The position numbers and the translations under genes were made by a program. Below, in pieces: positions 63,241 to 64,000 of a stretch of DNA of 64,000 bases. This stretch comes from Cordia subcordata (lineage: Eukaryota > Streptophyta > Magnoliopsida > Boraginales > Cordiaceae): positions 34,987,501-35,051,500 of the forward strand of contig JAPTOF010000001.1 in the NCBI GenBank assembly GCA_028554755.1, given 5' to 3'. The notes beneath the pieces were generated by a model that worked only from the letters and a program-made list of their open reading frames with translations, searched no databases and was not told the origin of the DNA. The stretch's first letter is position 1, and each line of letters starts with the position of its first letter.

Positions 63241-64000
63241 TTAATTCTTCCGCTTCACTCGCCCTTCCCTCCGCAATACTCCCTAAACTATGTACATTAA
63301 TATAATATTCATAATTTTTGTATTATATATTCACAAATTTTAATTATTTATTAATTAAAATTATATTTTAATTTTAATATTTTATGTTCAAAATTTTTAA
63401 TTGTTCATAATTTATTTATTCACTACTCTTATATTATATGTTCAAAAGTTTTATGTCATATATTCAAAATAATAAAATTATATATTTACAACTCTTTAAG
63501 ATATATTTATAACTTGTGAACAACATGTTCACAATTTGTGAACAATTTCAGAGCTTGCAATCGGAAGCATTATCAATGTCCGATCATCCGAATTCTTGTG
63601 TTGTGTTCGTTGGCATGGAGGGAGTAAATTCATTAAATTTTAAGTTGATCCGATGACTGGATTATAAAATCTATTTAGCGATATACTATACGACTTTAGG
63701 TCATACCATAATATTAGTGTACGGCATAATTTGCACTCCACCCCCCAACCGTTTTCTTTCCATTTTCTTCTCCTTGCGGTGTTCTTCCCTCCCGTTGAAG
63801 GTGTTTGCCAACCCCCTAGTGGGTTGTCTACAGTGCCTTTGGCTACAAAGAGCTGTTGTCCTTCTCTTTTCTTTTCATTTTTTGTGACTTTTGGTTTTTT
63901 TGTAATTTCATTTTACTTGTATAGTTTTGATATCTTCTTTTGGTATAATATGGTTTTGTATATAACAACTTTAACTATTGATTTTTTTATGCTATAAATA
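63241..64000. other. Right edge: NOV upstream flank
   Basis: AT-rich degenerate repeats (TATATTCACAA, TGTTCACAATTTGTGAACAA) lie at 63,290-63,550, and a CT-rich stretch at 63,740-63,890. No gene is recognised, and the final 88-codon frame is low-complexity. Confidence 0.5.

Noticed and set aside
1..64000. CRISPR array, operon, prophage or bacterial defence system
   Set aside because: Spliceosomal introns and plant protein families show nuclear eukaryotic DNA; the short tandem repeats lack the spacer regularity of a CRISPR array.

Overview
The window is nuclear DNA from a flowering plant, most likely a core eudicot. It is AT-rich, the genes are split by many GT-AG introns, and the four reconstructed proteins match plant families over their full length. 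Introns and spacers hold MITEs, TRIMs, LTR and LINE remnants and microsatellites. The exon chains below were built by hand from splice sites and codon phase. All four close in frame with no internal stop.

Layout: (1) 1-9,450 is gene-poor and repeat-rich. It holds degenerate tandem repeats, a G-run repeat block, a CACTA-like element with GCGGTTTT subterminal repeats, a ~160-bp tandem repeat and LTR-like debris. (2) 9,532-16,612 (+) is a 12-exon sucrose-phosphate synthase of the family-B (SPS3F-like) type, 1,064 aa. (3) 17,867-25,590 (-) is a 17-exon cytosolic methionyl-tRNA synthetase, 809 aa, convergent with the synthase. (4) 25,600-33,200 is a gene-free spacer with several Tourist-like MITEs and an LTR-like block. 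(5) 33,200-38,267 (+) is an alkaline ceramidase (ACER/YPC1 family), 255 aa in two coding exons. Its upstream region carries a ~0.95-kb tandem duplication. (6) 40,270-63,101 (-) is a 13-exon NO VEIN (NOV)-type gene of 2,739 aa, with a GHKL ATPase domain in the middle and a DUF3883 nuclease-like domain at the C-terminus. Its introns hold two complete TRIM elements with target-site duplications, a LINE fragment, MITEs and a probable solo LTR. (7) 63,102-64,000 is the NOV promoter and AT-rich flank.

The genes serve unrelated housekeeping or developmental roles: sucrose synthesis, translation, sphingolipid turnover and auxin-dependent vascular patterning. They are not an operon or a cluster. From memory, the NOV and cytosolic MetRS loci also lie close together in Arabidopsis (At4g13750 and At4g13780), so this may be conserved microsynteny. 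I saw no clearly new biological system. The most notable items are the TRIM insertions with intact termini, the telo-box array inside NOV exon 1, a candidate cassette (poison) exon in NOV intron 2, a duplicated 3' splice site in the MetRS gene, and the GHKL plus PD-(D/E)XK-like architecture of NOV.
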